Source of the DNA: Aporrectodea caliginosa
Taxonomy: Eukaryota > Annelida > Clitellata > Crassiclitellata > Lumbricidae
Reading direction: 5' to 3'
Assembly: GCA_020284085.1 (NCBI GenBank)
Contig: JACEVL010000278.1
Location: forward strand, 186,001-250,000
DNA length: 64,000 nt
In this document: positions 22,388 through 33,938 of the stretch, one piece after another
How the letters are laid out: each line of letters begins with the position of its first letter
Position numbering within the stretch: position 1 is the first letter of the stretch
The notes under the pieces: model-generated
The model's database searches: none
What the model saw: the letters and a program-made list of their open reading frames with translations, nothing else
What the model was told of the DNA's origin: nothing
Made by a program: the position numbers and the translations under genes

Positions 22388-24158
22388 CGCCGCCCGCGCT
22401 CCTCAGCCTCTACTTCGTTAATTAGCTCTACATTCTAAGAAACCTTTCAGACTCTCTGATCACCGCACATCTGGAGTATGCATTTATAAACAGCTTGGCC
22501 AAGGAGGTCTTAACAGTTGTTCATTTCGATCTCCTCGCCTTGACCCAGACCTTACCATTAGGCCGACTTCTACTCAGTGATTTAGTTAGCATATTTCCTG
22601 TACACACCAGTAGGCTATCATCTATGTACATACCTGCCCCAGCATAATTCGCCAATAGAACAGACCTGCTTAACACCCACCCTCTATAGAGTCCATTTCT
22701 GTGAATATTATAAGTTAACGAACAAATACGACGTATAAACGTCTACTGTATAATGCGCTATTTTCCTATTTAAACTCTTATTAACAATAATAACTAGTTA
22801 TTAAAGCAAGCAATGTCTTACCGCATTTTGATGTTCCTCCGTTGAATGATTATGAATCTTTTTATGATGATAATTTCTGTATAAACATTTCTTACATAGT
22901 ATTTGCAAAATTATACTCGTTAGCCTTATGTTCATCGCGCATGCTATTTTATTTTTAAATGACCAACTTCGACGTTCAGTGGTGTTAAACGATTTGCAGC
23001 GAGGCTAAACGACATTATACTTATTGATTACTCGCTAACGTCTATTGTTTAGTGTTTATTGTATTATTATGTTACATACTGTTTAAGATTTTATGTTTAA
23101 TAAGCAAACTGTCGTGCTATGAGGTCTTAGGCAAAACTGTTAGCACCCACAGACTTAACGGTTCCATGTAGGCGTACTCCCATTTCTAGATTTGAAGCCA
23201 CTATCACGTAGCCTACCAAGAATGTTATTAATTCGTTCCGTCGCATTGTTATAAACAACTTAACGACCATCGCAAAATCGTAATGTCATTCGTGCTATAT
23301 AAACTTTCACGTTGAAAACATGGTTTGCTGTATCATTGCGCACTTGTACTTTTAAGTAACTGGCACTGACGGGTTTTACTTTACATTTGCACTGTTATTA
23401 TATTGTATTCAGTTACAGTAGTTTATAGTTAAATTATAGAGTATATAAAATATGCTTGCTTAGGCCTACCATAAGCTTAGTCAAATCCATGTCCACGCAA
23501 GAATGCGTCTGAAGTCACCGTGTTCCGTAGCAGAAATGCCGACCAACGAGATCCCGAGTTCGAAGACAGGCTGCGACTCCCTGCATCTAATTAACCCCAT
23601 TCACCCTGGGCCGGGTTAATTACACCAGATATGGCCTAGATACAGGGCGCCAACCCGTTATGGACATTGGGGGTGTCATATTTTAAAAACCTGGTATGTA
23701 GGGAAAGATCTTTGCACGACGATGGTCATCGTCATTTCACGCTTCAATTTTTACGTTTTGCTTTTAAATTTTGTCACAAGTGCGAGCACCTTCATTTTCT
23801 CTTTAAGACGTTGAATTTTTGTGTTTTTTCTTGGTATTGCTTTGCTGAAATCGCAGGTGCGATTCCTTTTTGCGAAGGAGGACGAACTTTAGGGGTGTGT
23901 ATGATTCACACACAGGAATTTGAGAGAGGAATAGATGGAAGACAGACAGAGACAGCCAGACCGACAACTTAGTAGGCCTATACAGAAAGACACAGAGACA
24001 GCCAGACAGACACATTGACATGCAGACACAGACAGAGGTAGAGAGAAGGACAGACAGAGATAAAGAGCGAGAGGGAGACGGTCGGACAAACGGTCAGACA
24101 GACAGACACGGGCAGTCAGACAGGTAGAGCCAGATAGTAATGAGAGAAGGCAAGGACC
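22388..24158. other. Non-coding DNA between MULE and LTR
   Basis: No gene seen. Mixed AT-rich sequence. 23889-24070 is a dispersed repeat listed separately, and 23940-24140 is a GACA-rich tract. Just before the LTR at 24159 the sequence AATGAGAGAAGGCAAGG is purine-rich, as a polypurine tract would be. Confidence 0.4.
23889..24070 (+). repeat. Dispersed repeat, copy 1 (second copy at 56333)
   Basis: AGGGGTGTGTATGATTCACACACAGGAATTTGAGAG... matches 56333-56510 over about 175 bp with scattered differences, and then becomes a CAGACAGA-rich tract. Family unknown. Confidence 0.7.
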
Positions 24159-24438
24159 TGTGCTATGCGTGGGCGTGCAGGAATGCACTATCGTGCGCAG
24201 CACAGGTATGGGAATCGTGTCTGTGGTTAAGCCTGCACGTGCAGATATGTAGACAGAGCGACGCCGACCGAAAGGCTACTTAAGTGTAGAGTTTAACTGT
24301 AAGAGGGCTCGCTCAGCTCGGTCGGTCGGTGTCGCTGCTCATGGTGCTGTGACGAATAAACCTACGGAACGTCAACCCAGTGTTCGCTTTATCTGTTGGT
24401 CGACAACCCCGATCATCGGGCGATCAACCCACGCTACA
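24159..24438 (+). repeat. LTR of the outer Gypsy family (solo or orphan 3' LTR)
   Basis: It aligns end to end with 2103-2395 at roughly 90 percent, with a few small deletions. No Gypsy coding sequence adjoins it. The flanks do not give a convincing duplication, and they do not match the flanks of the 5' LTR. It is either a solo LTR or the separated 3' LTR of the element at 2103. Confidence 0.75.
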
Positions 24439-24660
24439 ACTGTATGGATGTATGGATGCATGTATGTATTTATCTATGTATGTATGTATGTATGTATGTA
24501 TGTATGTATGTATGTATGTATGTATGTATGTATGTATGTATGTATGTGTGCGTGTATGTATGTATGTATGTATGTATGTATGTATGTGTGCATGTATGTG
24601 TGCATGTATGAATGTATGGATGTATGGATGCATGTATGTATGTTGTTGCATGTCGGTGTG
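24439..24660. repeat. (TGTA)n microsatellite
   Basis: TATG/TGTA repeats with few interruptions. Long frames on both strands here are repeat artefacts. Confidence 0.95.
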
Positions 24661-24904
24661 TGGCTGTAACTCGTGTACCAGATAGGAGGATGCTTTTGGC
24701 TGGAGTTCAGTATTAGTATAAATACGGCATCAACGAATATCCAAAGAAGACTGGAGTTAGGTTCTCTGACCAGTCTTGTCGAGCAGCTGTTTTGGTCTTC
24801 GCTTGTGGATGACATTTGTATTCGTTTTTGAATGTGTGTCTTTGTGAGACTTGATGGTTTCGTTGAGCTTCGTTTGTTGACGTTTGGTCGATTTTTCTAC
24901 GAGT

Positions 24905-25040
24905 TTTTTCGATGCGCTGTCGGACAGGAAGCCAACGCAGAACCTCCAACATATACCTGGTGACATGATCATATTTTGGTATTTGGCCGATGAGTCGCGC
25001 TGCAGCTCGCAGTACACGATCACGACAAGACAACCGGCTA
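24905..25040 (-). pseudogene. LINE (L2/CR1-type) fragment
   Basis: The minus-strand frame reads LRAAARLIGQIPKYDHVTRY then LRWLPVRQRI, the conserved block just after the RT thumb in L2/CR1-type LINEs. It then loses similarity. Confidence 0.65.
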
Positions 25041-25464
25041 GACGGCAGACCAGAATAGAGGGTTAAACAGTAGGCCTAATCAAGCCGCGCCGTAATGAAG
25101 GCATGAACATTGAACAAGAGGGGAGCGGAAATTTTGAGACGGAATGATCTAATTATTAAAGGAATCACTTTACCCTAAACACTTCTTTTCTATTTTCTTT
25201 AAAAGATTTATTTTAATATTCGAGATAACAAATTTGGTCGTTATTGCTTAAGTTGATTTTTGCGGTGGGGGGGGCGCTTGATTTACACTTCGCAAGACCG
25301 CAACTATAGCTTGCTAAGGTCCTGACTAAACTGAAATAGTGCTTGGCACATTAAACTGTTTTGCCTTGACCATTTGCTGTATTTTAAGAGCCTTGACACT
25401 TTATCTAGAAATAACAATAGGGCCTACATGCAGTTTTATCAGGTTGCTTATTTTATATTTAAAA
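25041..25464. other. Non-coding spacer
   Basis: AT-rich with a single G-run (GGTGGGGGGGGCG near 25265). Nothing recognisable. Confidence 0.4.
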
Positions 25465-26412
25465 CTAGCAATTTTTACCCGGCGTTCGCCCGGGTTTTCC
25501 CAGGCGTAATTTTTAACGGCTGCAAATAAAGGCTACTTACTTACTTACTATATTTGCTGATGGGCTTCAAATATTTAAAAAATGTCCATATATCTGAATG
25601 GAAACGATATTTAGAGGTGAACATAGTTGCTTTGCCCGTGTACTGCACGGGTTATCTCTACCTTATAATTATAGGCAATATTATTATTTTGTTCCCCGTT
25701 CTTTACGGTTTATCTCTACCTGAAATAGGCGTATTATTTTGTTCCCCGTACTACACGGGTTATTTCTAAATTATAATAGGCGTATTATTTGCCGTTGGCC
25801 AGCGTGACGTAAGATTGCATATTTAGCCGCGTGACGTAATTTAAGATTGCATATTAATTTTAGTGACGTGGACAAATGGGCATGCTTATAATGTCCATAA
25901 ATCGGAATTGAAAGCAAATTATGAGCTGAAAGTAATTGGGATGAGATAGAAATTCGAATAGCTAAAGTAAGTTTCGAGTTGCTTTGACCTAGAAAATCGG
26001 CAATGGCCGTGGTTGCAAAAAATGTGAGCTTAGTGTAATTAGGTCACCAAATCTGTAAATGGTTGCGCTGACCTAGAAATTCGCCCGTGGCGACTTCTGA
26101 TTGGTTGCTAGATGCTCCGTGTGACGTAAGATTGCTTATTAAGCATGCGTGACGTGAACAAATGGCCTTACTATGGGCGGTATTGAAATAAGCTCGCTGA
26201 AAAGTTAAATTTAAAATGGCCATATATCGGCGTTTAAATAAAATTGCGAACTGAAAATAGTCGCGTTGACCTAGACGTTGCGTAATAATGCTTTGTAAAT
26301 TTTTTCAACTCGCTAAACCGTTCCGTTTCGGAGCCTTTAGCCGGACAGCGATGCATTGCAAACATACATACATACATACGGAAGGACAAACTTTAAGAAT
26401 TATAGTATAAGA
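25465..26412. repeat. Transposon-like repeat with ACCCGGCGTTCGCCCGGGT head
   Basis: It opens ACTAGCAATTTTTACCCGGCGTTCGCCCGGGTTTT, an inverted-repeat-rich head of a type common in dispersed invertebrate repeats. It closes with CATACATACATAC then ATTATAGTATAAGAT. Inside, a short unit (GTTCCCCGTACTACACGGGTTAT and relatives) occurs three times between 25637 and 25770, and GTGACGTAAGATTGC occurs three times between 25805 and 26140. No protein. Superfamily not assigned. Confidence 0.5.
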
Positions 26413-26832
26413 TGCAACATGTGTAACTCTCGAACCACTGTACTAACCTTAATCTTCAATGATTATCATTGCAGCTACGAATCAAAGCCGGCACCTATAG
26501 CCTATGTCTTCAGTATCTATCCCTCGTTGCCGAGTCTTTTGAACTTTGTGAGATAAGATGGAGCATATCTCAAGAAGGTTATTAAGCGCACGCTTAATCT
26601 GCCCGTGAGTTCAGACGAAGGCGGTTGGCCAGAATCCAGGCATGTCTGAACCATTGTATTCACTAAGGAGATGCAATCTCTACAGCGAGGCAATTGACAC
26701 TCATGCTTGAGTGTTATCAGCATACTTCTGAGTCGTAAAAATCAGAGGAGATAACATCAACCGATAGCGCATATAAGCCAACAGTCTCAAAGCTGAGACA
26801 GTGGCGAACACTAAATGGCTCATCCGATGAAG

Positions 26833-26918
26833 AAAGAGCGTCTGAAAGTCTACGGCGGTGTCAAATACCTGGACCAAAGGAATTGTCCTTGTTTTTCTAA
26901 AAGGGTAAAGGCGGTCGT
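26833..26918 (+). repeat. Left copy of the 85-93 bp repeat flanking the RTE LINE
   Basis: AAAGAGCGTCTGAAAGTC...GTAAAGGCGGTCGT recurs at 28350-28435 with about six differences. The most direct reading is a very long target-site duplication. Confidence 0.75.
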
Positions 26919-28349
26919 CAAAGCTGGTGATGGAATAACAAAGGAGATAACAACTTTGTGCAACTTAATATGGGAAACAGAAGAATGGCCGAAAGACTGG
27001 GGTAAATCGATATTCATACCCATCTTCAAAAAAGGAGACACGAGAGACTGCGAGAACTACAGAACTATAGCGCTGATATCACATACAAGCAAGATACTCC
27101 TCAAGATCATACACAAAAGAATGGAGAGCAGGATAGCGTGAACTGCCGAAAACCCAAGCCGGCTTCAGGAAAGGGAGAGGCACAAGAGATGATATTGCAA
27201 ACCTGAGATGGATAATGGAAAGACAGAGGGAATTTGGACAAGAGGTCCACCTATGTTTTATAGACTACAGCAAGGCATTCGATTGTGTAAACCACGATCT
27301 CATGTGGAAGACTTTGAGAGAAATGGGAATACCTGTGCACCTGATAACTCTCCTCAGGAACTTATATTCCAACCAGATAGCAGTGGTGAGGACGGAACAC
27401 GGAGAAACAGCAAGTTTCCAAATAAAGAAGGGAGTAAGACAGGGATGTATACTATCACCGTACCTGTTCATTCTATACGCAGAAAGGATCATGAGACAGG
27501 CAGGATTTGATGATGAGGCGGAAGGAGTGAGGATAGCTGGAAAGGTTGTCAACAACTTAAGGTATGCGGATGACACAACACTGTTGGCGGGGAAAAGGAA
27601 GTACTGAAAAACAACATCAGGAAACTAAGGCTTGAAAGTGAGAAAGCAGGATTGTACTTCAACATAAAAAAGACTAAAATTATGACCACAGAGAACTGGA
27701 GAAGCTTCGAAGTAGATGGAGAAGAGATTGAGGTGGTATCGAGCTTCTGTTTCCTGGGAGCTACAATAGATAGGGAGGGGGGATGCGAGAGAGATACGCC
27801 GAAGAATTACTCTGGGAAAAGGAGCAATGCAGGGATTGGAAAAGATATGGAAGGATAAAGCGGTGAGCCTGGAAACGAAAACAAGAATTGTTAAAGCAAT
27901 GATAATACCAGTGGTGCTGTACGGGTGCGAGGCATGGACAAAAACCAAAGCACTAGAGAAGAAAATCGAAGCATGCGAAATGTGGATCTGGAGGAAAATG
28001 CTGAGGGTCCCCTGGACTGAGAAGAGAACAAATGAACATATAATGGAAGAGATAGGACACTTAAGAGGAGAGATGACATTGAGACAAAGAGCGGCGAGAC
28101 AAAAAGTGATGTATTTTGGCCATGTGATGCGGGCGGACGGCATGGAAAGGGAGATGATGCTGGCGTGTGGGGAGGGAAGACGAGGAAGAAGACGACCAAG
28201 AAAGAGATGGATGGAGGAGATACACGAGACGATGATGAACATTCCGGAGCTGAGATAGGCGACGAGAGATCGGAACACATGGAGAAGGCTGACAATGACG
28301 GTCGCTAGGATTCAGCGAATCGACGGCACAAGGTGACAAGGTGATGAAC
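26919..28349 (+). pseudogene. RTE-type LINE reverse transcriptase, 5'-truncated and frameshifted
   Basis: The frames at 26919-27141, 27150-27607, 27652-27858 and 27827-28258 together make an RT. The first gives GDGITKEITTLCNLIWE and FIPIFKKGD. The second gives CFIDYSKAFDCVNH, KKGVRQGCILSP and the catalytic RYADDTTLL near 27560. The last gives VVLYGCEAWT, KMLRVPWTEKRTNEHI and MYFGHVMR, the tail typical of RTE-group LINEs. Frameshifts fall near 27145, 27605 and 27840. The endonuclease is missing, so the copy is 5' truncated. The 3' end GGTGACAAGGTGATGA is a short repeat tail of RTE type. Confidence 0.8.
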
Positions 28350-28435
28350 AAAGAGCGTCTGAAAGTCTACGGCGGGGTCAAATAACTGGACCAAAGGAAT
28401 TATCTTTATTTTTCTAAAAGGGTAAAGGCGGTCGT
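28350..28435 (+). repeat. Right copy of the 85-93 bp flanking repeat
   Basis: Pairs with 26833-26918. Confidence 0.75.
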
Positions 28436-29144
28436 TTCGTCTTCAAAACCTATCGCAGCATTTTCTGCAGATGTGTCTGTCAACGTCTTTGCTAGTCTTT
28501 ACCTGTCAAGGACTAAGACTTTCCCTGTCTCACCTTCAGGTGAGACGGAGGAAGTAGAGCAGCCTCAATCCTGGAAAATTGACAATCGATTGCGCATTCA
28601 CCCTGGACAGATTGATTCAAACAAGAGGATAAATTTAACAATTTTGTCTATGACATTGATATTGCATGGATTACGGGCAAATACAGTTGACCTGATGAGG
28701 GAATCGTACACGAACACATTCAGTGCTGTTTGCATTTACAGTGTAAAACCGGAATGGTTCACGATGGATACAGCATTGCGAAGGAGCGCAGGATGGCTTC
28801 AGACATATTGAAACGGCCTATCGACAAGATCACGATGGAGATAATTGAACAAAGGCGCCCAGATGCTTGCATTGGATTGGAATTTGGAACGGTTAACTGA
28901 TCTGGACTATGATTTGGCTCTTCTTGGTGTAATGCTGGACATTGCGGTTCTATCCTTTGACGTAATGGATCACGAGGCCATCAATAAAGGCTTGAAATCA
29001 AATGAGCAAATAAACGAAACAAACACGACAATGGACCCATATGACCAACTCTAGACCACATGCAGGTGACTGGAAACCAGTTGTTTATAGGTTTTTTACA
29101 TCGGTTCTCATGATAAGGCCAATGGTGACAGCCGAAGCAGGACG
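28436..29144. other. Unassigned DNA, one 112-codon open frame
   Basis: The plus frame 28473-28811 is not recognised. It shows no membrane segment or motif, and no splice context convinced me. It continues the pre-insertion locus of the LINE above, which also held the AAAGAGCG sequence. It may be a decayed exon or an old transposon. Confidence 0.3.
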
Positions 29145-29407
29145 TTTAGGCGCCGCCGTTTTGGCGCTAATAAACGTAGTAAATAGCGTTAATTTTTTAA
29201 TGCAAAGAAATATCAGTAGGATAGCCATTGTATAGGAACGGTAGTTATCGTGGAGTAACACCTCATCCTGCGCGCTAACGTACCATGTCGGTTTCATTAC
29301 GATAGGTTTAATGTTACTCGTAATCAAGCCGTGTCGTCAAGCCAAAAACGGTGGCGCCTAAACAACCGGCGCCTAAAGGGTCTCGCCAAAACGGCGGCGC
29401 CAAAAAG
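29145..29407. mobile_element. Small MITE with GGCGCC boxes
   Basis: TTTAGGCGCCGCCGTTTTGG at 29145 is matched by its inverse CGCCAAAACGGCGGCGCC at 29390-29407. Extra GGCGCC boxes lie at 29353 and 29368. The interior is AT-rich and non-coding. No clear duplication. Confidence 0.55.
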
Positions 29408-30666
29408 TCACGTATCTCGTGACAGCAGAGCTGTGGTACAGCGGCGGGTGACCATTGCCACATAAGCATTGAGCAAGCTACACCTCAACCCCGACATTTA
29501 CATTAGACTCGGGTTTGTCGGTTTGTACTCAGTCTGGCATTTAGCGACGCAAACAGCTGTCAATCGCTCGTCCGGCCTGAATGGGGACATCGACACGTTC
29601 TTCGCTTCCACACGTCAACGAGAGAACATCAACCACTGTGCTTTGCATGTTCATCTCTTTGGGACTGTCTTCCTGTGAATATTGATATTCGTACTATTTC
29701 TGTTAACGCGGCCGAAGTTACTTTCTCCTCGTTTAAATTTCTTAGACAGCCAAACACATATTTTTACTTTAAAATGTTCTCAAAATAAAAGCCCAGATAT
29801 ACAAATCTAGCAACGTGGTGGATGATCAGAACATGGAGGCCGCTGCTGTTTGGACAAATAGCGTTCGATATGTGTCCTTTAGAAACGGTGTGCCTGCGTC
29901 TTCGCTCCTTCCAATGGCAACATATCCCAGTCTTGCCTTGTCTGGCAGAGACGAATTTGTGAACTCAGAAACACAACTGGTCGAACATAAGGAGCGAACG
30001 AAGGCCAGTTTGTAATAACGATATTAAACGCCAGCTGCTGCTGATGGGTATGACTTCGTCTCGTTGATTGTTGTGTAGATAATCAGGAACGGTGTCATTA
30101 TTTCTTTAGGGGTTTCAGATGATATCCTATCAAAAAACCGCGCGCACAAAACCGCGCCACTAAATACCGCGCGCTCAAAACCGCTCTGTTAATTATCGCG
30201 TGCTGTTCATTATGTTGACGATCACAACAGCGACTGTCATCGCTTATAGTGAAGTTCTTTATTGGGATGGAAGATAGAATAACATTAACAAATATGGAAT
30301 CCCTATTTTTCCAGGTTTATTTTTTGAATGAAAAAATTTCAAAAACTAGACATGCACTGGTATAGGCCTAGTATATCTTGCCTAAATGTTCTACAACGAG
30401 AAATGAAAATCAAAATTTAAACGGTAAACGTGTAGTTTAGCGTCATAAATTTTTTAAGGCAGATAGTGTATTCCCATATTAATTTAAACGTTCACCCTTA
30501 TATTTGTCATATTCCAGAATATATATGTGCTAAAAAAACAAAACAACGGAATAAAACTAAATTAAGAAGAGAAAATAGGAACGAAGTGAGCCGTTATGCG
30601 ACCATTCGACGACAACCGGAAGTCAAGCGGCTATCGTACATTACCCGCGGCTATTAATAGCTACAG
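29408..30666. other. Non-coding DNA
   Basis: No gene supported. At 30135-30190 a CG-rich motif (ACCGCGCGCACAAAACCGCG) repeats three times, resembling one end of a MITE, but I found no inverted partner. The 66-codon frame at 29815 has no recognisable feature. Confidence 0.35.
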
Positions 30667-30705
30667 GTCAACTTAACACAATACTGAATATTGCGTTAAG
30701 TTGAC
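30667..30705. repeat. Palindrome with 17-bp arms
   Basis: GTCAACTTAACACAATA is followed by five bases and then the inverse TATTGCGTTAAGTTGAC, with one mismatch. Could be a foldback element core or a hairpin. Confidence 0.7.
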
Positions 30706-30867
30706 GTGTTAGGCCCATGAGATACGTAAATACTACGTTAATAGGCACCTTTGGAATAGGCCGCTCACTCGTAGCTTCACTATATGCCTAATTACCGTCT
30801 TCCCACACGATTGATTTGCAGGTACGTGGCTTATGCTCTCAGTTTGCATTGAAACTGAAATACTTGT

Positions 30868-31137
30868 GGGGCGCGGTGGTGTAGGGGTATGTTCGGTGCC
30901 TTGCAGCCGGAGGGTTGCGGGTTCGAATCCACCTCAAGCCGCCGCGTAGGGACCCTGGGCAAGTCCTTCACTCGCAATTGCTCATGCGCTTCGGCGTGAA
31001 ACTCCGATTCAGCGTCCGCGCTGTAGTCGGGAGCGCCTCTGAGTATAAATCTTGAAGGGGCGCTATAACAAGTGCTCATACATACATACTTGTGCGTTTG
31101 CAAGTGGTGTAATAAAAATATACTTACTTACTTACTT
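30868..31137 (+). mobile_element. tRNA-derived SINE with LINE-like 3' end
   Basis: The head GGGGCGCGGTGGTGTAGGGG contains a pol III A box. GGTTCGAATCC about 45 bp on is a canonical B box. The body includes CCTGGGCAAGTCCTTCACTC, reminiscent of the core of CORE-type SINEs. The tail TCGGGAGCGCCTCTGAGTA ... GAAGGGGCGCTATA is nearly the same as the 3' end of the local L2/CR1-type LINEs (for example 44850-44895 inverted). It ends in (ACTT)n. The LINE machinery would mobilise it. The short minus-strand frame here is incidental. Confidence 0.85.
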
Positions 31138-31639
31138 ACTTTTCTTCTGCATTATGTAAAAGTCCTGCAAGTGGCAGTTTGACCAGGGTTACTACTACCA
31201 TAATTCTAATCCTTACCTATCCTTCCCAATCACTCATTTCTGGTTGTCGTAGAATGGTCGCTTAACGGCTCCCTTCGTTTTAATTTTTCTTCTTAATTTA
31301 GTTGGTACTTGTCGGTTAATTCACCCCATTTCATTTTCTCATCTACCTTGTCGGTTAATTCACCCCATTTCATTGTTGCGTCTACCTTGCCTGTCATGGA
31401 CCCGAATAAGAATAGGGAGTGTTTATGAGTAGTTACCTTCGTTAGGGTAAGGTTAGGCGTCGTGAGGGTCGGTTAGGTACAGGGTTGGGGTTAGTGTCAT
31501 TAAAAAACATGGTACCATCCTAGAACCATGCCAAAAAATATTCCGTTAAACGCCAGAAAACTAACGAAGGTAACTATTCATAAGCAATCCGAATTCCAGA
31601 CCCAGGCAAATAGGTAAGACACTAACCTTTTGTCATCTT
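31138..31639. other. Non-coding DNA with a short tandem duplication
   Basis: TGTCGGTTAATTCACCCCAT occurs at about 31308 and 31349 as a ~40-bp tandem pair. Otherwise nothing. Confidence 0.45.
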
Positions 31640-32216
31640 GAGGCATATCTCCACTTTCATGGTTGAACAACTTCACTGGCTCCTTCTCTCTCTGCCCGTA
31701 AACAATTCAAATTCTCGTTTTAGTGCTCAATTGACATTGGATCTTACCCCGAAGTATTTTCCGATCAAATTCTTCGACTACTCTCTGTCACTTTGCTCCG
31801 TCCTCTTGGAGCTTATGACCGGCTTGACCTCTCTGTTCCACGTGTCAGAATCGCCATGGCTCATTCCAGATCCTTTGCTTTCATACATGTATGTCCATCT
31901 CTATTGAATGGACTTCCCCACCAGTCCGCTTCACCATCCTCTCTGGTAGCGTTTCTTCATCTTCTCTCACCTCAAATCCTGCAGTTTCTCTCGGGGTCTC
32001 TCGCACTGGGAGCTTTTGCTGTGAGAAGCACTTTAGAAAAACGTTAAAAACGTTTGTAATCGTAATAATAACGAGCGATTTGAAGGTGATTACTGTCGAT
32101 TAATTGCTTTATGTCTATAGCCAAAGGGATGCATGTATGTGCATAGAACCTATGCAGATTCGATCCAATTACATTTTAATAAGATTGCAGGTACTCTCAC
32201 CTTTGGTCAGATGCAT
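31640..32216 (+). repeat. Dispersed repeat (LINE 3'-like), left part
   Basis: 31640-32040 matches 52745-52960 in part; shared translated phrases such as SLLNGL and SASPSSL suggest a decayed LINE C-terminus. 32040-32216 matches 54790-54975 closely (ATTACTGTCGATTA, AGCCAAAGGGATGCA). The repeat is interrupted here by the element at 32217-33938 and resumes at 33939. Confidence 0.7.
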
Positions 32217-33938
32217 AGGGTGAACTCATACAAAGTCGGACATCAGGCAATCTCGGACAAAATATTGTATCAGCCTGCCACGCAGAAGAGACTTCGATCA
32301 ACAGGCGGCAGTATAATACATTATACTCACAGGGGGTCCATCTGGTGAATAAAACTCGATAACCTTCAAGAAGTTGTTGCCTCCAGGTTAGGAAGTTGAC
32401 TGTTTTGATGCATGTCGAATTTCTAGAATATTAAAGGTTGACAGTGAAATCCTTGATTCACTCTTAAGGGTTTATGATAATTTTAATTGCTGAAGGGGAA
32501 GAGTTTGAATTTTTATTATATAGATTACAGTAAGCTTATGACACCACTTTTGTGTAACTTGTTTGAGTGATATTGAACTAGTCTCATGGTTTCAATTAGA
32601 GCTGTTTGCTTTCCAACTTTGCCCCATGGGCTTGTGGCAAAGTCTGAGGTGTGTCCGACTTTGTCAAATTCAACTTTGTGTGACAGATTTAGAGGCTATT
32701 TAAAGGTTGCAAACATTCTTCTGATAGGAATTCATTAAGACAGTTCTTTCCGAAAGTGATGAAGACGAATGTCTGAAGCTGATACGAAATAATTATGTTA
32801 TCAGCTGGTTTTCAATTTATTGGGAAAGAGGAAGTTCAGTCAGTGGCGTACCAGCTTGCAGTAAAGACTGGACTGCTTGGCTTTTCAAGTCATAGACATT
32901 ATGCAGGCTATTACTGGTTTCGTGCTTTCGTGCAATGACACCCTGACTAAGGTTAGAGATATTCCAGCAAACGCAAGAATAAGGCTTTATCAACCTACAT
33001 GCTCACTTCCGCTGAACATAATTATATACTTTATTAAACTGAGATGAACAGATGGAAACAGAAAACAGAAGAGTGCTTAAAAACAAAAGATTGGTGAAAA
33101 CAGGAACACCAGGAGAAAGCTAGAAGACAATAAGGAAAGAACTAAGAAGGCAAAGGAAGAAAACAAGCATTCAATAAAGCTTGCCAAAACTGCAAGGCCC
33201 TGACAAAAAAGGCAAAAAGAAATAAAGAGAAATTAAAGGACAGAGGATACTGCTACATGTGCAGCATTGAATATGGCAACGTTAATGATCGTAAGAGATA
33301 TGAGCAGTGGTTTAAATGCGAAGGATGTTGCAACAGATGGTTTCACCAAAGTTAGGCGGAGGAATTGGGGTCCTTGATAACGATGACTTGTAAAGAATGT
33401 TTAACAAATTAGAAATGTTCACGTTCTTTTCTACTTTTTTCATGGACATAGCCATATTAAGTCGAGTGACATGCTATTTAGATGCATAAGTCTGCGGAGA
33501 GGCCCCATGTTTTTGTAATAAATGTATGTAGGCTTACTGATAGGATTTATTTAAGTTATTTTCATTGTTCAATGTTAGCATACAATTAAATTTTGTACAG
33601 AACTTGACGAAAATCCTTCAGTTTATCATAGTCTGATTGTCCAACTTTAACAAAATAAGGAAATGCCCGCACATTATTGTCCAACTTTAACTAACAATGT
33701 GTCCAACTTTTAACTGAAGAATCAAAAAGTCAAATTTAGTCAGCTCACTGTATTTGCGACACTCCTGGTCGAGTTTATATAAAATTGAACAGGTTTTTAA
33801 CTGATTCAATTAGTTGAATGAGATGATAGGCTATATAATAAACTTTACAGATTCTATATAATATTATGACATTGCATTACGGAGTAGCATCGGTCAGAAC
33901 AAAAAGCGTCCGACTTTGTATGAGTTCACACTAATATC
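32217..33938 (+). mobile_element. pogo-like (Tc1/mariner superfamily) element with TA target
   Basis: The ends GTGAACTCATACAAAGTCGG and its inverse match over 22 bp. TA flanks both ends. The empty site is seen in the related copy at 54970-54985, where the flanking repeat is continuous. Subterminal copies of GTCCAACTTT / GTCCGACTTTG recur on both sides (32640-32690 and 33640-33715), possible transposase binding sites. The only coding trace is a PHD-finger remnant (33225-33414). pogo/Tigger-type transposases of animals often end in such a finger. No DDE core seen. Confidence 0.75.
33225..33414 (+). pseudogene. PHD-finger remnant of a transposase C-terminus
   Basis: In one frame the cysteines fall as C-YM-C, then FKCEGC, then RWFH, then a TAG stop, then C-KE-C. 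The C4HC3 order and the Trp before His are as in PHD fingers. A Lys/Glu-rich stretch precedes it, as a linker would. One in-frame stop (33353) breaks it. Confidence 0.6.

Noticed and set aside
2103..24438. A simple Gypsy element bounded by the LTRs at 2103 and 24159
   Set aside because: Flanking bases give no target duplication and the LTRs differ by about 10 percent; kept only as a hypothesis in the findings.
24349..24815. Overlapping 70-113 codon frames on both strands
   Set aside because: They are translations of the TGTA microsatellite.
28473..28811. A host gene of 112 codons
   Set aside because: No motif, no splice support, and a flanking-repeat context; left as an unassigned frame.
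30868..30960. Functional tRNA gene
   Set aside because: A and B boxes are present, but the arms do not fold as a full cloverleaf and a SINE body and tail follow.
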